A stretch of DNA of 13,561 bases. Source: JAWLEV01 sp046538105. Lineage in GTDB: Bacteria > Chloroflexota > Anaerolineae > UBA1429. Every line of letters begins with the position of its first letter. Within the stretch, counting starts at the first letter, position 1. The stretch covers positions 1 through 13,561 of the forward strand of contig JBKHJO010000059.1 in NCBI GenBank assembly GCA_046538105.1, read 5' to 3'. Made by a program: the position numbers and the translations under genes. Below, piece after piece: positions 6,858 to 13,561 of this stretch. The notes below the pieces were generated by a model. It was not told the DNA's origin, made no database searches, and saw nothing but the letters and a program-made list of their open reading frames with translations.

Positions 6858-7673
6858 GTGTCGCACAGGGATCATTTGGGGATCACCATCAGCATCGTCC
6901 TTTTGGGATTGATTCTCGCCTTTCTCATTCCCCTCCCCGAGTGGCGTTTTGTCTTTTCCTCTTTCGGCGCGGACATCGAACTCTACTTTAGCGCCCTGTC
7001 CCAGTTAACGGCGTTGGTGGCGGGCTTGTCCTGCATGGGGACAGACGTGGTAATGCGGGACCATCCCCGTGTGCAGGGGCGCTCCCTGGCCTACACGCTA
7101 ACCTTCTGGCCCCTGCCCGGCGCCCTTGTCGCTTTGAGTCTCGCCCTCTTATTCCGGATGAGGTGGTGGAGTTCCCGGTTCATCCTGGTGGCCCTCACGG
7201 GGCTGGCCCTGGCCCTCGTCATCCTTCTGGAGCGGTACGGCATCGAAACGGAAACAGGGATCCGTGATCTGAGTCACCTTTTGCTCAACGTCGTGGTGTA
7301 CATTGTGGCGTTGCTGGCCTTTTCCGCCCTTTATGGGGCCCATGTGCAGGGGGTGCTGGCGGCTGCGGGAGCATTTCTCGTGGGCACGGCCCTGGCCCTG
7401 AGGCCGCTGCGCCAGGAGCAGCGGCTTGCGCGCGTGTGGCTGTACGCAGCGCTGACGGGCCTGATCATGGGGGAACTCATGTTGCCCCTGGTCTACTGTT
7501 CTCTCTCGCCCTCTGTGGGAGGTGCCTTTTTGTTCCTGGTCTTTTACAGCGTCACGACATTGGCGCAGCGAGAACTCTCCGACGGGCTGCAGCGGCAAGA
7601 TGTCGTGGAGATCGTCGCTGTCTTCTGTCTCGGGCTTGTCCTGCTTATGGGGCGCGCCCGGGGAATCCTGTAG
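6858..7673 (+). CDS. Unknown multi-spanning membrane protein
   Basis: The 271-residue protein has eight or nine hydrophobic spans (about 8-25, 44-62, 79-99, 107-124, 141-159, 164-181, 192-212, 219-236 and 248-265) with short charged loops such as RDHPRVQGR (67-75), so it is an integral inner-membrane protein. I recognise no catalytic or transport motif. It may belong to a Chloroflexota membrane family of the DUF5656 kind, but that is a guess. I chose GTG at 6858 because GGAGGTAGG (6842-6850) sits seven bases upstream. The in-frame TTG at 6831 lies almost at the predicted transcription start and has no ribosome binding site. The gene appears to have its own promoter, and its stop is one base from that of the convergent nucleoside hydrolase gene. 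Confidence 0.75.
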   Translation: MSHRDHLGITISIVLLGLILAFLIPLPEWRFVFSSFGADIELYFSALSQLTALVAGLSCMGTDVVMRDHPRVQGRSLAYTLTFWPLPGALVALSLALLFRMRWWSSRFILVALTGLALALVILLERYGIETETGIRDLSHLLLNVVVYIVALLAFSALYGAHVQGVLAAAGAFLVGTALALRPLRQEQRLARVWLYAALTGLIMGELMLPLVYCSLSPSVGGAFLFLVFYSVTTLAQRELSDGLQRQDVVEIVAVFCLGLVLLMGRARGIL

Positions 7674-7674
7674 C

Positions 7675-8598
7675 CTATCCCGCCTGTTCGGCCAATTTGC
7701 AAAAGAGATCCCCAAAGATCGCGTCCCGATCCACGTCATAGGCCGCGCGAATGCGATGGCGCGTGGGATCCTCTATTCCCCAGGTGACGTCGTCGAGAAG
7801 GACGGGGGAGGAGCGCAGCGACGTGGGCACCCACTGGGGATCGTTCATATAGGCCACGGTGCTGATATCCCAGATGACCTTTGAGTGGGCAAAGTGGTCC
7901 TCGCGATAGTCCTCGAATGTCTGGTAGAGATAGTCGCCGACGGCCCCCTGACCGCGCACATGGGCCTGCATCTCGGGCAGGGTGGTGCGCAGGTGTTCGG
8001 CCACGTTCTTGCAGGGGATGTGCACCAGGGGCACGCCTGAATCAAAGATGACCTGGGCGGCGGGCACATCCTGTCTCAGGTTGAACTCTTTGGCCGTAGG
8101 CCAATAGTGCGGCTGTCCCCCCAGCCACACGATCACGATATGTTCGATGATCTCTGGGGCCATGAGCAGGGCCGAGGCCACGTTGGTGATGGCCCCGATG
8201 GTCAGCACATAGAGGGGACCGTCCTCCTGGGAGAGGGCCAATTCCACCAGTCTCTCGGCGGCGGGGCTGTCCACGGGCTCGGAGGGCGAGGGCAGGTAAC
8301 TGGTGGAGCCCCTGAGGGCCGGCACGGTGTCCTCGCAGCCCATCATGTCCAGTATGCGCAGGATCTCCTGATAACTCTTTTCCATACCATCGGCCGGCCC
8401 GCTGGAGCGCAGGTTGTGAAAGGGGGCTGCGTGGACGCCCTTTAACTCCAGATTGTTCGACAGCAGGGCGTAGACGAGGGCGAACTGGTCGTCGATCTCG
8501 TTGTAGGTGTCCGTGTCCAATATGATGGACGCGTGCCCTTGTGGCGGCGTGAGAAGGCGCTCTCTTTCTTCTGGTGTGAGTTCGGGGAAGGTGACCAT
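7675..8598 (-). CDS. Inosine-uridine-preferring nucleoside hydrolase family protein
   Basis: The 307-residue protein carries the family signature DTDTYNEIDD (28-37), whose aspartates bind the catalytic calcium. It also has EFNLRQDVPAAQ (171-182) and a C-terminal Asp in WDIS (D244) that fits the remaining metal ligand. These enzymes cleave the N-glycosidic bond of ribonucleosides to base and ribose for salvage, or act on related N-ribosides. Length is typical of the family (about 310-330). The ATG at 8598 is preferred over the upstream one at 8664: AGAGGAG (8613-8607 on this strand) precedes it by eight bases, and the probable promoter overlaps the longer version. No signal peptide is seen, so it is cytoplasmic. 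The ABC importer nearby could supply substrate, but they are not in one operon. Confidence 0.9.
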   Translation of the reverse strand: MVTFPELTPEERERLLTPPQGHASIILDTDTYNEIDDQFALVYALLSNNLELKGVHAAPFHNLRSSGPADGMEKSYQEILRILDMMGCEDTVPALRGSTSYLPSPSEPVDSPAAERLVELALSQEDGPLYVLTIGAITNVASALLMAPEIIEHIVIVWLGGQPHYWPTAKEFNLRQDVPAAQVIFDSGVPLVHIPCKNVAEHLRTTLPEMQAHVRGQGAVGDYLYQTFEDYREDHFAHSKVIWDISTVAYMNDPQWVPTSLRSSPVLLDDVTWGIEDPTRHRIRAAYDVDRDAIFGDLFCKLAEQAG

Positions 8599-8635
8599 CC
8601 TGTATGCTCCTCTCTGCAGGTATATACGTGCTTCC

Positions 8636-8664
8636 ATTATGGGACATGTGGGGGCCAGAGGCAA
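8636..8664 (-). promoter_or_regulatory. Promoter of the nucleoside hydrolase gene
   Basis: Read on the - strand, TTGCCT (8664-8659) is followed after 17 bases by CATAAT (8641-8636), which matches the -10 consensus at 5 of 6 positions. Transcription would begin near 8629, leaving a leader of about 31 nt before the chosen ATG at 8598. Confidence 0.5.
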
Positions 8665-8694
8665 ACGGCGCTTTGAAGGTATTGGATATTCCCC

Positions 8695-8722
8695 TTGACA
8701 AGGGCTTTTGGCGCTCTACACT
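8695..8722 (+). promoter_or_regulatory. Promoter of the epimerase gene
   Basis: TTGACA (8695-8700) is a perfect -35. TACACT (8717-8722) follows after 16 bases and matches the -10 consensus at 4 of 6 positions. It is arranged back to back with the nucleoside hydrolase promoter, with only 30 bases between the two -35 elements, so a regulator binding here could act on both genes. Confidence 0.6.
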
Positions 8723-8770
8723 AGGGTACGCTGGGTAGCCGGATGTTCTTGATGATTCAAGGAGGGATAT

Positions 8771-9676
8771 ATGCGTGTGCTGGTCACGGGTGGCAGGGGG
8801 AGTGTGGGAAAGGCCGTTGTCGACCGTCTGGTGGAAAAGGGACATTCGGTCACGGTCATAGGGCGAAGCGAGATAAAGATGGAGAAGGCAGAGTATATCT
8901 CCTGCGACGTGACCGACTATGATCGCTTGCTTCCTATCTGTGAGGGCAAGGACACCATCGTGCATCTGGCGGCCATTCCCGCGCCCATACTGGGGCCGGA
9001 TCAGGAAGTATTTCGCGTCAACTGTACGGGCACCTTTAACGTTTTCCAGGCGGCCGCCAAGGTGGGCATCGAGCGCGTGATCCCCGCCAGTTCCATCAAT
9101 GCCCTGGGTTACTACTTTGGAAAAGTGCAGTTCCCCATCACTTATTTCCCCATCGACGAGGAACATCCTACCTACACCACTGATTCCTACTCCTTTTCCA
9201 AGCAGATCGTGGAAGAGATCGCCCTCTACTATCACCGACGGGAGGGCATAGATAGCGTCTGCTTGCGGTTGCCAGCGGTATTAAATCGAGACGGAGAAGC
9301 ATTGAAGCGTATGGCGGAGATGATGAGCGACTATCCTCACCTTTTGCGCACCTTTGGGCGCAACAACTTTTGGACCATGATCGATGATCGCGACGCGGCG
9401 TTGGCCTTTGAACTGGCCCTGACGGCCGATGTTCAGGGAAGCCACGCCGTCTACGTCAACGACTGCATGAACATCGTTGGCGTGGAGAGCGAGCGGCTTT
9501 TGCGCAAGCACTTTCCCGAGGTCAAGGCGCGCAAACATCCCCTCGTGGGAGACGAGACCTTGCTCAGCAATCGCAGGGCCGAGGCGTTGATCGGCTACGA
9601 ACCGCAGCATTCGTGGCGGGATCTGGTGCGCGGTCCCGATTCACCTTTCAAAGCGTGGGATGCGCCGCTGTGGTAG
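8771..9676 (+). CDS. NAD-dependent epimerase/dehydratase, extended SDR
   Basis: This 301-residue protein is an extended short-chain dehydrogenase. The Rossmann dinucleotide motif is TGGRGSVG (6-13), followed by D46 of CDVTD (adenine-side acid), HLAAIPAP (65-72), the catalytic Ser in SSIN (107-110) and the catalytic YSFSK (140-144). WTMIDDRDAA (201-210) resembles the C-terminal 'DVRDVA' signature of the family. Members epimerise or dehydrate nucleotide sugars, or oxidise sugars and uronates; the substrate cannot be read here. The length is slightly short of typical 310-340-residue nucleotide-sugar epimerases and closer to uronate dehydrogenase-like proteins. AAGGAGGG (8759-8766) supports the start. 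It has its own promoter, is divergent from the nucleoside hydrolase, and ends just before a - strand terminator. Confidence 0.88.
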   Translation: MRVLVTGGRGSVGKAVVDRLVEKGHSVTVIGRSEIKMEKAEYISCDVTDYDRLLPICEGKDTIVHLAAIPAPILGPDQEVFRVNCTGTFNVFQAAAKVGIERVIPASSINALGYYFGKVQFPITYFPIDEEHPTYTTDSYSFSKQIVEEIALYYHRREGIDSVCLRLPAVLNRDGEALKRMAEMMSDYPHLLRTFGRNNFWTMIDDRDAALAFELALTADVQGSHAVYVNDCMNIVGVESERLLRKHFPEVKARKHPLVGDETLLSNRRAEALIGYEPQHSWRDLVRGPDSPFKAWDAPLW

Positions 9677-9690
9677 GATCTTGTCACGGG

Positions 9691-9721
9691 AAAACCCCCG
9701 AGATCGTGGAGACCTCGGGGG
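9691..9721 (-). terminator. Terminator of the ABC importer operon
   Basis: CCCCCGAG (9695-9702) pairs with CTCGGGGG (9714-9721) over eight bases with an 11-base loop. Read on the - strand it is followed by TTTT (9694-9691). It lies 36 bases after the stop of the binding-protein gene and 14 bases from the stop of the convergent epimerase gene. There is no T run in the + direction, so it mainly serves the - strand operon, though the hairpin forms in either transcript. Confidence 0.75.
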
Positions 9722-9756
9722 GGGATATCTTGCACCAAAGAACCGCGCCATACGTC

Positions 9757-11175
9757 CTAGGACGACTCGGGCATCGGCAGATCGATGATCTCCTGGAGAC
9801 GATCATTGATCATATCGATGTTGGACTGATTGTATTCGATGTCACCATAGATGAGCGGCGGGATCTCGTTATTTCCCACGTCAGTCCATTCACCATAGCG
9901 CGTGTTGGCAGCCATGGGGAAGTAGGAAGTGCCCTTTTCCTCGGACTCTAGCATGAGGTCGGCTATCTTGGGGAACCAGGGGAACTTTTCCACGATGCGC
10001 TCGTCGTACCAGGAGTCGAGTTGGGCCCCCGGCTGCTTGCCCGTTTCCAGGCATAGCCAGGTCATGGACTCCTCGCTGCTCACCATGCGCATGAGTTCGA
10101 AGGATTCCTCCGGATGCTCCGTACCAGAGTAGATGCCAAACATGTTGGTATAGGGAGTATGGATACGGACTTCGTGGGGTGGTTCGCACGTCGGTCCGCA
10201 GGGACCGAGGACCACGCCGAGATCGATGTCGTTTTCTTTACTGCCCTCGACCATACCGCTGGATGCGCCCGGGTTGCTGGTAAAGGAGGGGAGCATTCCT
10301 CCCATGAACATGGGAAACCAACCCTCCTCATGCAGATCCTCTCGCCCGGGAAAGTACCCATCCTGCAGTCCCTTTATGACGAACTGGATGCCTTCCTGCG
10401 TCGGCTCGCTGTTAAACAGGGACGTCTTGCCTTCCCTATCTATGAAGCCCTTATCTACGTCCTCCTTGTTCCAGCGCGCATAGTAGGCATGGGCTCCGTG
10501 GCCGCCGCCCGTGACGGGGGGCTCGGCAAAATGGCCGTTGCCGGGGCCGCCCTTGAAATCGACACAGGCTACCTGCATCTCCCACCATTCGTCAAGCGTC
10601 CAATCATCTTCGGGCTCCTTGCCCCAGGCCTCGGTCACCCATTCTTTATCATAGAAGGTGACAATTTCGTGGCAGCCTGCACAGCCGCCCAGGCCACTGA
10701 GTTCGCCGTCGGTCCACTTGCGGAACCATTCCAGGTTGAACCACCTGGAGAGGTCCATATCGGAGGCCTCGACATAGGGCTCGATGACCAGCATGGCGCC
10801 GGCAGCGCCCAGACGGGGGAACCAGGCGTTGTCACCCCACGTCAGATCCACCATGGTGCCGGTGACGTATTGGGTCATGAGGGTCTTTAACACCTCGTCC
10901 CATGGCACCTCTTCACTTTCTACTGTTACCCGACCGTCCGTCGAATCCTCGTAGCGCGAGGCAAACTCGCGATGGTGTATGCCCATGTCACCCTGACGGG
11001 TGAGGAAACGGAGGGTGATGGCATCTCCCGCCGGCTCAGGGGCCTCCTCTTCCGGTTCCTCAACCTCGACAATGGGCTCTTCTTCTGCTACTTCGGGAGC
11101 ACAGGCAGCCAGGGCGATGGCTCCCGCACCCACAAGACCCAACTGCAATAATCTACGACGTGTCATTCCAGACAT
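9757..11175 (-). CDS. ABC importer solute-binding lipoprotein (family 1)
   Basis: This 472-residue extracellular solute-binding protein captures a small carbohydrate-type ligand for the permeases encoded upstream. The N-terminus has a Tat-like TRRRLLQLG (5-13), a hydrophobic stretch and the lipobox ALAAC (C25, lipid anchor), then an acidic Glu/Pro linker (31-49). The mature domain has the usual features of sugar-binding proteins: strand LRFLTRQGD, VDLTWGDNAWF (109-119), FYDKEWVTEAWG (174-185), DDWTLDEWWEM (190-200) and the hinge-region MFMGGMLPSF (289-298). Unusual for the family are CAGCH (165-169), where others have a Gly/Pro-rich ligand loop, and CGPTC (326-330), with further cysteines at 204 and 375. 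GAGGAG (11188-11183 on this strand) lies seven bases before ATG, favouring this start over the Met three codons in. It is last in the operon. Confidence 0.88.
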   Translation of the reverse strand: MSGMTRRRLLQLGLVGAGAIALAACAPEVAEEEPIVEVEEPEEEAPEPAGDAITLRFLTRQGDMGIHHREFASRYEDSTDGRVTVESEEVPWDEVLKTLMTQYVTGTMVDLTWGDNAWFPRLGAAGAMLVIEPYVEASDMDLSRWFNLEWFRKWTDGELSGLGGCAGCHEIVTFYDKEWVTEAWGKEPEDDWTLDEWWEMQVACVDFKGGPGNGHFAEPPVTGGGHGAHAYYARWNKEDVDKGFIDREGKTSLFNSEPTQEGIQFVIKGLQDGYFPGREDLHEEGWFPMFMGGMLPSFTSNPGASSGMVEGSKENDIDLGVVLGPCGPTCEPPHEVRIHTPYTNMFGIYSGTEHPEESFELMRMVSSEESMTWLCLETGKQPGAQLDSWYDERIVEKFPWFPKIADLMLESEEKGTSYFPMAANTRYGEWTDVGNNEIPPLIYGDIEYNQSNIDMINDRLQEIIDLPMPESS

Positions 11176-11252
11176 TACTTGTCTCCTCTCTCAATATTCT
11201 AGACACTAAACATCTACCCGTTTTTCTGGATACTGGGGCGCATATTCTGTTT

Positions 11253-11287
11253 GACCGCTATAAACACCTCCTTTCTACCGCTATTAT
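11253..11287 (-). promoter_or_regulatory. Repeated ATAGCGGT boxes and an orphan ribosome-binding sequence
   Basis: In the 130-base gap before the binding-protein gene, ACCGCTAT (+ strand sense) occurs twice, at 11254-11261 and 11277-11284, 23 bases apart. Between them, the - strand reads AAAGGAGGTG (11274-11265), a perfect match to the 16S anti-Shine-Dalgarno complement, but with no start codon at a normal distance. A near copy of the right-hand box (one mismatch in 12) lies upstream of the whole operon at 13348-13359. This may be a regulator site or a decayed reading frame. Confidence 0.3.
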
Positions 11288-11305
11288 TCGCTAATCTGAT
11301 AAGGT

Positions 11306-12202
11306 TTATCCCTTTATCCCCGTGGTGACGATACCCCTCACAAAGATACTCTGGGCCGAGAAGAAAAGGATGATGGGCGGTATGGCCATGACCGTGCACA
11401 TGGCCATCATCAGGTGGGTCAGGGCGATCTCTCCCAGGGCTGGCTGGGCATCCCAGTAGCGCAAGCCCACAGCCAGGGTGAACTTTTTGTTGGATTGCAG
11501 ATAGATCAGAGGCTGCAGGAAGGACTGCCAACTACCCATAAAGCGGATGACGGCCACCGTGGCCAGGGCGGGTTTGATCAGGGGCAACAGAACGCTGAGG
11601 AAGGTACGCAGGTAACTGGCGCCATCGATGAGGGCCGCCTCGTCCAGGTCCCGTGGTATCTGCATGATGAACTGGCGAATCAAAAAGATGTTAAAGGCCC
11701 CGCCGCCAAAGAAGGGGGGTACGATGAGAGGCAAAAAGGAGTTGATCCAGCCCAGTCGATGGAAGAGCACGAATTGGGGGATCAGGGTGATCTGGGAGGG
11801 AAACATCATGGTCCCCAGGGTGATGATAAAGAGGACATTCCGCAGCGGGAAGCGAAAGCGAGCGAATCCATAGCCCACGATGGCAGAGGAGAGCACGACA
11901 CCCGTCACCTGAAAAAAGGCTATAAACACGGAATTGCGGAGCCACAGCCACAGGGGGACACGCGCAAACATCTCCGGATAGTTCCAAATCTGAAAAGAAA
12001 CGGGATAGAGATAAGGCGGCCAGTGAAAGGCCTCATATTGCGTCATTAGAGAGACGATGAGCATATAGTAGAGGGGGAAGCCAAATACTATGAGTAGGAA
12101 AAAGATGAGAGTATAGAGCAGGATATGGGTGATCTTGCGCTGCCTGCTCACACTGGCCAGGTTTTCTGACGGCTGCATTTGTGCTGCTTCAGTGACGGTC
12201 AT
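11306..12202 (-). CDS. Carbohydrate ABC permease, MalG/MsmG type
   Basis: The 298-residue inner-membrane permease has six predicted spans. It carries the CUT1 EAA loop EAALIDGASYLRTFLSVLLP (188-207), which couples to the ATPase. The N-terminal cytoplasmic tail of about 25 residues and the C-terminal SIFVRGIVTTGIKG are typical of MalG-like subunits (second permease of CUT1 systems, usually 270-300 residues). The start codon lies three bases after the stop of the first permease gene. Its ribosome binding site, GGGAGGGAG, is inside the end of that gene, so translation is probably coupled. No ATPase gene is in the window; CUT1 systems often use a shared MsmX-type ATPase encoded elsewhere. Confidence 0.94.
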   Translation of the reverse strand: MTVTEAAQMQPSENLASVSRQRKITHILLYTLIFFLLIVFGFPLYYMLIVSLMTQYEAFHWPPYLYPVSFQIWNYPEMFARVPLWLWLRNSVFIAFFQVTGVVLSSAIVGYGFARFRFPLRNVLFIITLGTMMFPSQITLIPQFVLFHRLGWINSFLPLIVPPFFGGGAFNIFLIRQFIMQIPRDLDEAALIDGASYLRTFLSVLLPLIKPALATVAVIRFMGSWQSFLQPLIYLQSNKKFTLAVGLRYWDAQPALGEIALTHLMMAMCTVMAIPPIILFFSAQSIFVRGIVTTGIKG

Positions 12203-12205
12203 CTT

Positions 12206-13201
12206 TTAACTCCCTCCCGCGTAATAGACCCATCTCTCAGAAAGCCACATCTGGAAGGCCGTAAAGATGATCAGGACCACTGCAAAGATCCATGCCAGGG
12301 CCGAGCCATAGCCCATGCGGAAATATTCAAATGCCTGGCGGTAGATATGCAGGGCATAGAACCAGGTGGCGTAGGAAGGCCCCCCGTTCGTGCCCACAAA
12401 GGCGACGGTGAAGACCTGGAGGGCGCCGATGATGCCCAGGATGAGATTGAAAAGGATAGTGGGAGAGATCATGGGCACCGTCACGTTCCAGAACTTGTTC
12501 CAACTCCCTGCTCCATCCAGTTCGGCGGCCTCGTACAGTTCGACGGGCACCCCCTGTAGACCGGCCAAAAAGATCAACATGCGGTTGCCTCCGATGCTGC
12601 CCCATAGGCCAATGATGACCACGGCCATCATGGCCGTGTTGGGATGGGACAGCCAGCCGGGCCCCTTGATGCCAAGGGAACCCAACCCGGAATTGATAAG
12701 GCCACTTGAAGGATGCATGAGAAACTTCCACAGCATGACCGAGGCCACGCTGGGAATCAGGTTAGGAATATAAAAGATGGTGCGAAAGAGATATGTGCCC
12801 CGCAGGCCCTGATCCAACAGGATGGCCAGCAATAGGGAACTGATGGTGCCGATGGGGACGGTGATCCCCGCATAGATGGCGGTGTTGGCCATGGATTTAT
12901 AGAAGAGACGATCGGCCGTGATATCGGACAAAGGAGGTAAAATCTTCCCCAGGCCAAAAGCCTTGACATAGTTGTCGATCCCAACCCATTTGGGACTGCC
13001 CAAAACGCTGTACTCGGTGAAACTCCAGTAGAGGGAAGCGAGAATGGGGCCCATGAGAAAGATGATGATACCCAGGATCCAGGGGGAAATAAAGATCAGG
13101 CCCCACAGCCCCTCCCGCACCCGGGACGAGGACTGGCCCATTATGCGTCCCAGGGCCTCGTATACTCCGGCCCTGGATTGCTCCTTGGCAGTAACTCCCA
13201 T
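12206..13201 (-). CDS. Carbohydrate ABC permease, MalF/MsmF type
   Basis: The 331-residue inner-membrane permease is the first gene of the importer operon. Spans lie near 33-55, 108-130, 140-160, 188-212, 245-272 and 300-320. The EAA loop is EAAELDGAGSWNKFWNVTVP (224-243). The motif IPNLIPSVASVMLW (145-158) and the ending WVYYAGGS are typical of CUT1 MalF-like partners without the large extra periplasmic domain. AAGGAGA (13213-13207 on this strand) supports the ATG at 13201. It forms the heterodimeric channel with the following permease. Confidence 0.94.
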   Translation of the reverse strand: MGVTAKEQSRAGVYEALGRIMGQSSSRVREGLWGLIFISPWILGIIIFLMGPILASLYWSFTEYSVLGSPKWVGIDNYVKAFGLGKILPPLSDITADRLFYKSMANTAIYAGITVPIGTISSLLLAILLDQGLRGTYLFRTIFYIPNLIPSVASVMLWKFLMHPSSGLINSGLGSLGIKGPGWLSHPNTAMMAVVIIGLWGSIGGNRMLIFLAGLQGVPVELYEAAELDGAGSWNKFWNVTVPMISPTILFNLILGIIGALQVFTVAFVGTNGGPSYATWFYALHIYRQAFEYFRMGYGSALAWIFAVVLIIFTAFQMWLSERWVYYAGGS

Positions 13202-13354
13202 AATTATCTCCTTCGATATCGCTTGTAGAATTTCTCCAGGATAGAAAAACCAAACCTACTAATTTATTACATTACCCTCGACTTTTGTAGGATGAACCTT
13301 TCTCGCTACCCCTCCCTTCTCCGATATGTGGGTCGAAAGATCATAAGTATCGCT

Positions 13355-13384
13355 ATTATACATGGTATAAATTACCCACGCCAA
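13355..13384 (-). promoter_or_regulatory. Second promoter candidate with palindromic operator
   Basis: On the - strand, TTGGCG (13384-13379) and a perfect TATAAT (13360-13355) are 18 bases apart. An inverted repeat, TTATAC-ATG-GTATAA (13356-13370), overlaps the -10, the position of a repressor site. This is downstream of the stronger promoter at 13424-13451, inside its roughly 215-nt leader. It could be a second start, a regulated start, or A/T-rich coincidence. Confidence 0.4.
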
Positions 13385-13423
13385 AACGATTTCAGCAGGT
13401 AAAAAGTACCACTTTCTAAGTCC

Positions 13424-13451
13424 ATTATACGACAGTCCGCAACTTTGTCAA
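13424..13451 (-). promoter_or_regulatory. Consensus promoter of the ABC importer operon
   Basis: On the - strand, TTGACA (13451-13446) and TATAAT (13429-13424) both match the sigma-70/SigA consensus perfectly, with a 16-base spacer. Transcription would begin near 13417, giving a leader of about 215 nt before the first permease. The gap 13202-13478 otherwise contains only the second promoter candidate and short inverted repeats such as GGTA-AAAAG-TACC (13398-13410). Confidence 0.8.
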
Positions 13452-13478
13452 GTGAAATCCGATTGGCAAATCTGCTAC

Positions 13479-13561
13479 TTACTTTAGGGGCGATTGTCCC
13501 TCGCCAAACGTGACCGTGGGCGGGGGCAGGGGGCGATCGATCTCGGCGAGGCGGTAGCCAA
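13479..13561 (-). CDS. C-terminal end of an unidentified gene (partial)
   Basis: Reading on the - strand from the window edge, an open frame of 26 codons ends in TAA at 13481-13479. It ends with residues GYRLAEIDRPLPPP followed by TVTFGEGQSPLK. Other frames on this strand give Arg/Pro-rich composition, while this one looks like ordinary protein and the stop lies just before the importer promoter. Too little is present to name a family. No terminator is visible after it, so read-through into the importer operon is possible. Confidence 0.5.
   Translation of the reverse strand, partial: GYRLAEIDRPLPPPTVTFGEGQSPLK

Noticed and set aside
8599..8664. Upstream ATG at 8664 as the nucleoside hydrolase start
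   Set aside because: The probable promoter (8636-8664) overlaps this extension, and a good ribosome binding site precedes the ATG at 8598.
8042..9235. A 397-codon open frame on the - strand across the epimerase and nucleoside hydrolase genes
   Set aside because: It lies antisense to the epimerase and out of frame with the nucleoside hydrolase, has Arg/Gly/Pro-rich shadow composition and no ribosome binding site, and would remove both recognisable proteins.
1..13561. tRNA, rRNA, CRISPR, transposon or prophage features
   Set aside because: No cloverleaf, rRNA signature, regularly spaced repeat, terminal inverted repeat or recombinase-like protein was seen on either strand.

Overview
The window reads as an accessory/housekeeping mix from a moderately GC-rich bacterium, most likely a Chloroflexota member (Anaerolineae/Caldilineae type). 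This is an inference from four things seen here: a Tat-like lipoprotein sugar-binding protein with an acidic linker, ABC permeases with no ATPase beside them, a T-box-controlled threonyl-tRNA synthetase, and a CstB-like metallo-beta-lactamase/rhodanese fusion. No rRNA, tRNA, CRISPR array, insertion sequence or phage gene was found.

Layout on the + strand. A Kelch-type beta-propeller protein (117-1193) is followed by a gene-free stretch (1194-1729) holding a strong intrinsic terminator and a possible short RNA. Next is a two-gene sulfur operon behind a near-consensus promoter: a tandem-rhodanese sulfurtransferase (1730-2626) and a persulfide-dioxygenase-like/rhodanese fusion (2661-4022). A small GlsB/YeaQ-type membrane protein follows (4221-4472). 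Then comes thrS (5016-6755), preceded by a complete T-box leader (about 4600-4871) with an ACC threonine specifier, a T-box motif and a terminator. Inside and just after the thrS terminator lies a promoter-like element for an unknown multi-spanning membrane protein (6858-7673).

The middle holds a nucleoside hydrolase on the - strand (7675-8598), convergent with the membrane protein with one base between the stops. It is divergent from an NAD-dependent epimerase/dehydratase (8771-9676), and each of the two has a recognisable promoter in the shared gap.

The right side is a - strand CUT1-type sugar ABC importer. It is read from a consensus promoter near 13424-13451 through two permeases (13201-12206, 12202-11306) to the lipoprotein binding protein (11175-9757), and ends at an intrinsic terminator (9691-9721). 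The binding protein carries a CAGCH (CxxCH) motif and a CGPTC pair, which is unusual. The last 83 bases hold the C-terminal end of another - strand gene.

How the genes fit together. The two rhodanese genes form a plausible sulfide/persulfide handling unit. The importer, nucleoside hydrolase and epimerase suggest scavenging of sugars or nucleosides, but no shared promoter links them and the importer's substrate cannot be read from sequence. The best second looks are the complete T-box, the promoter embedded in the thrS terminator, the altered metal motif of the CstB-like fusion, the CxxCH-bearing binding protein, and a possible small RNA at about 1270-1394.
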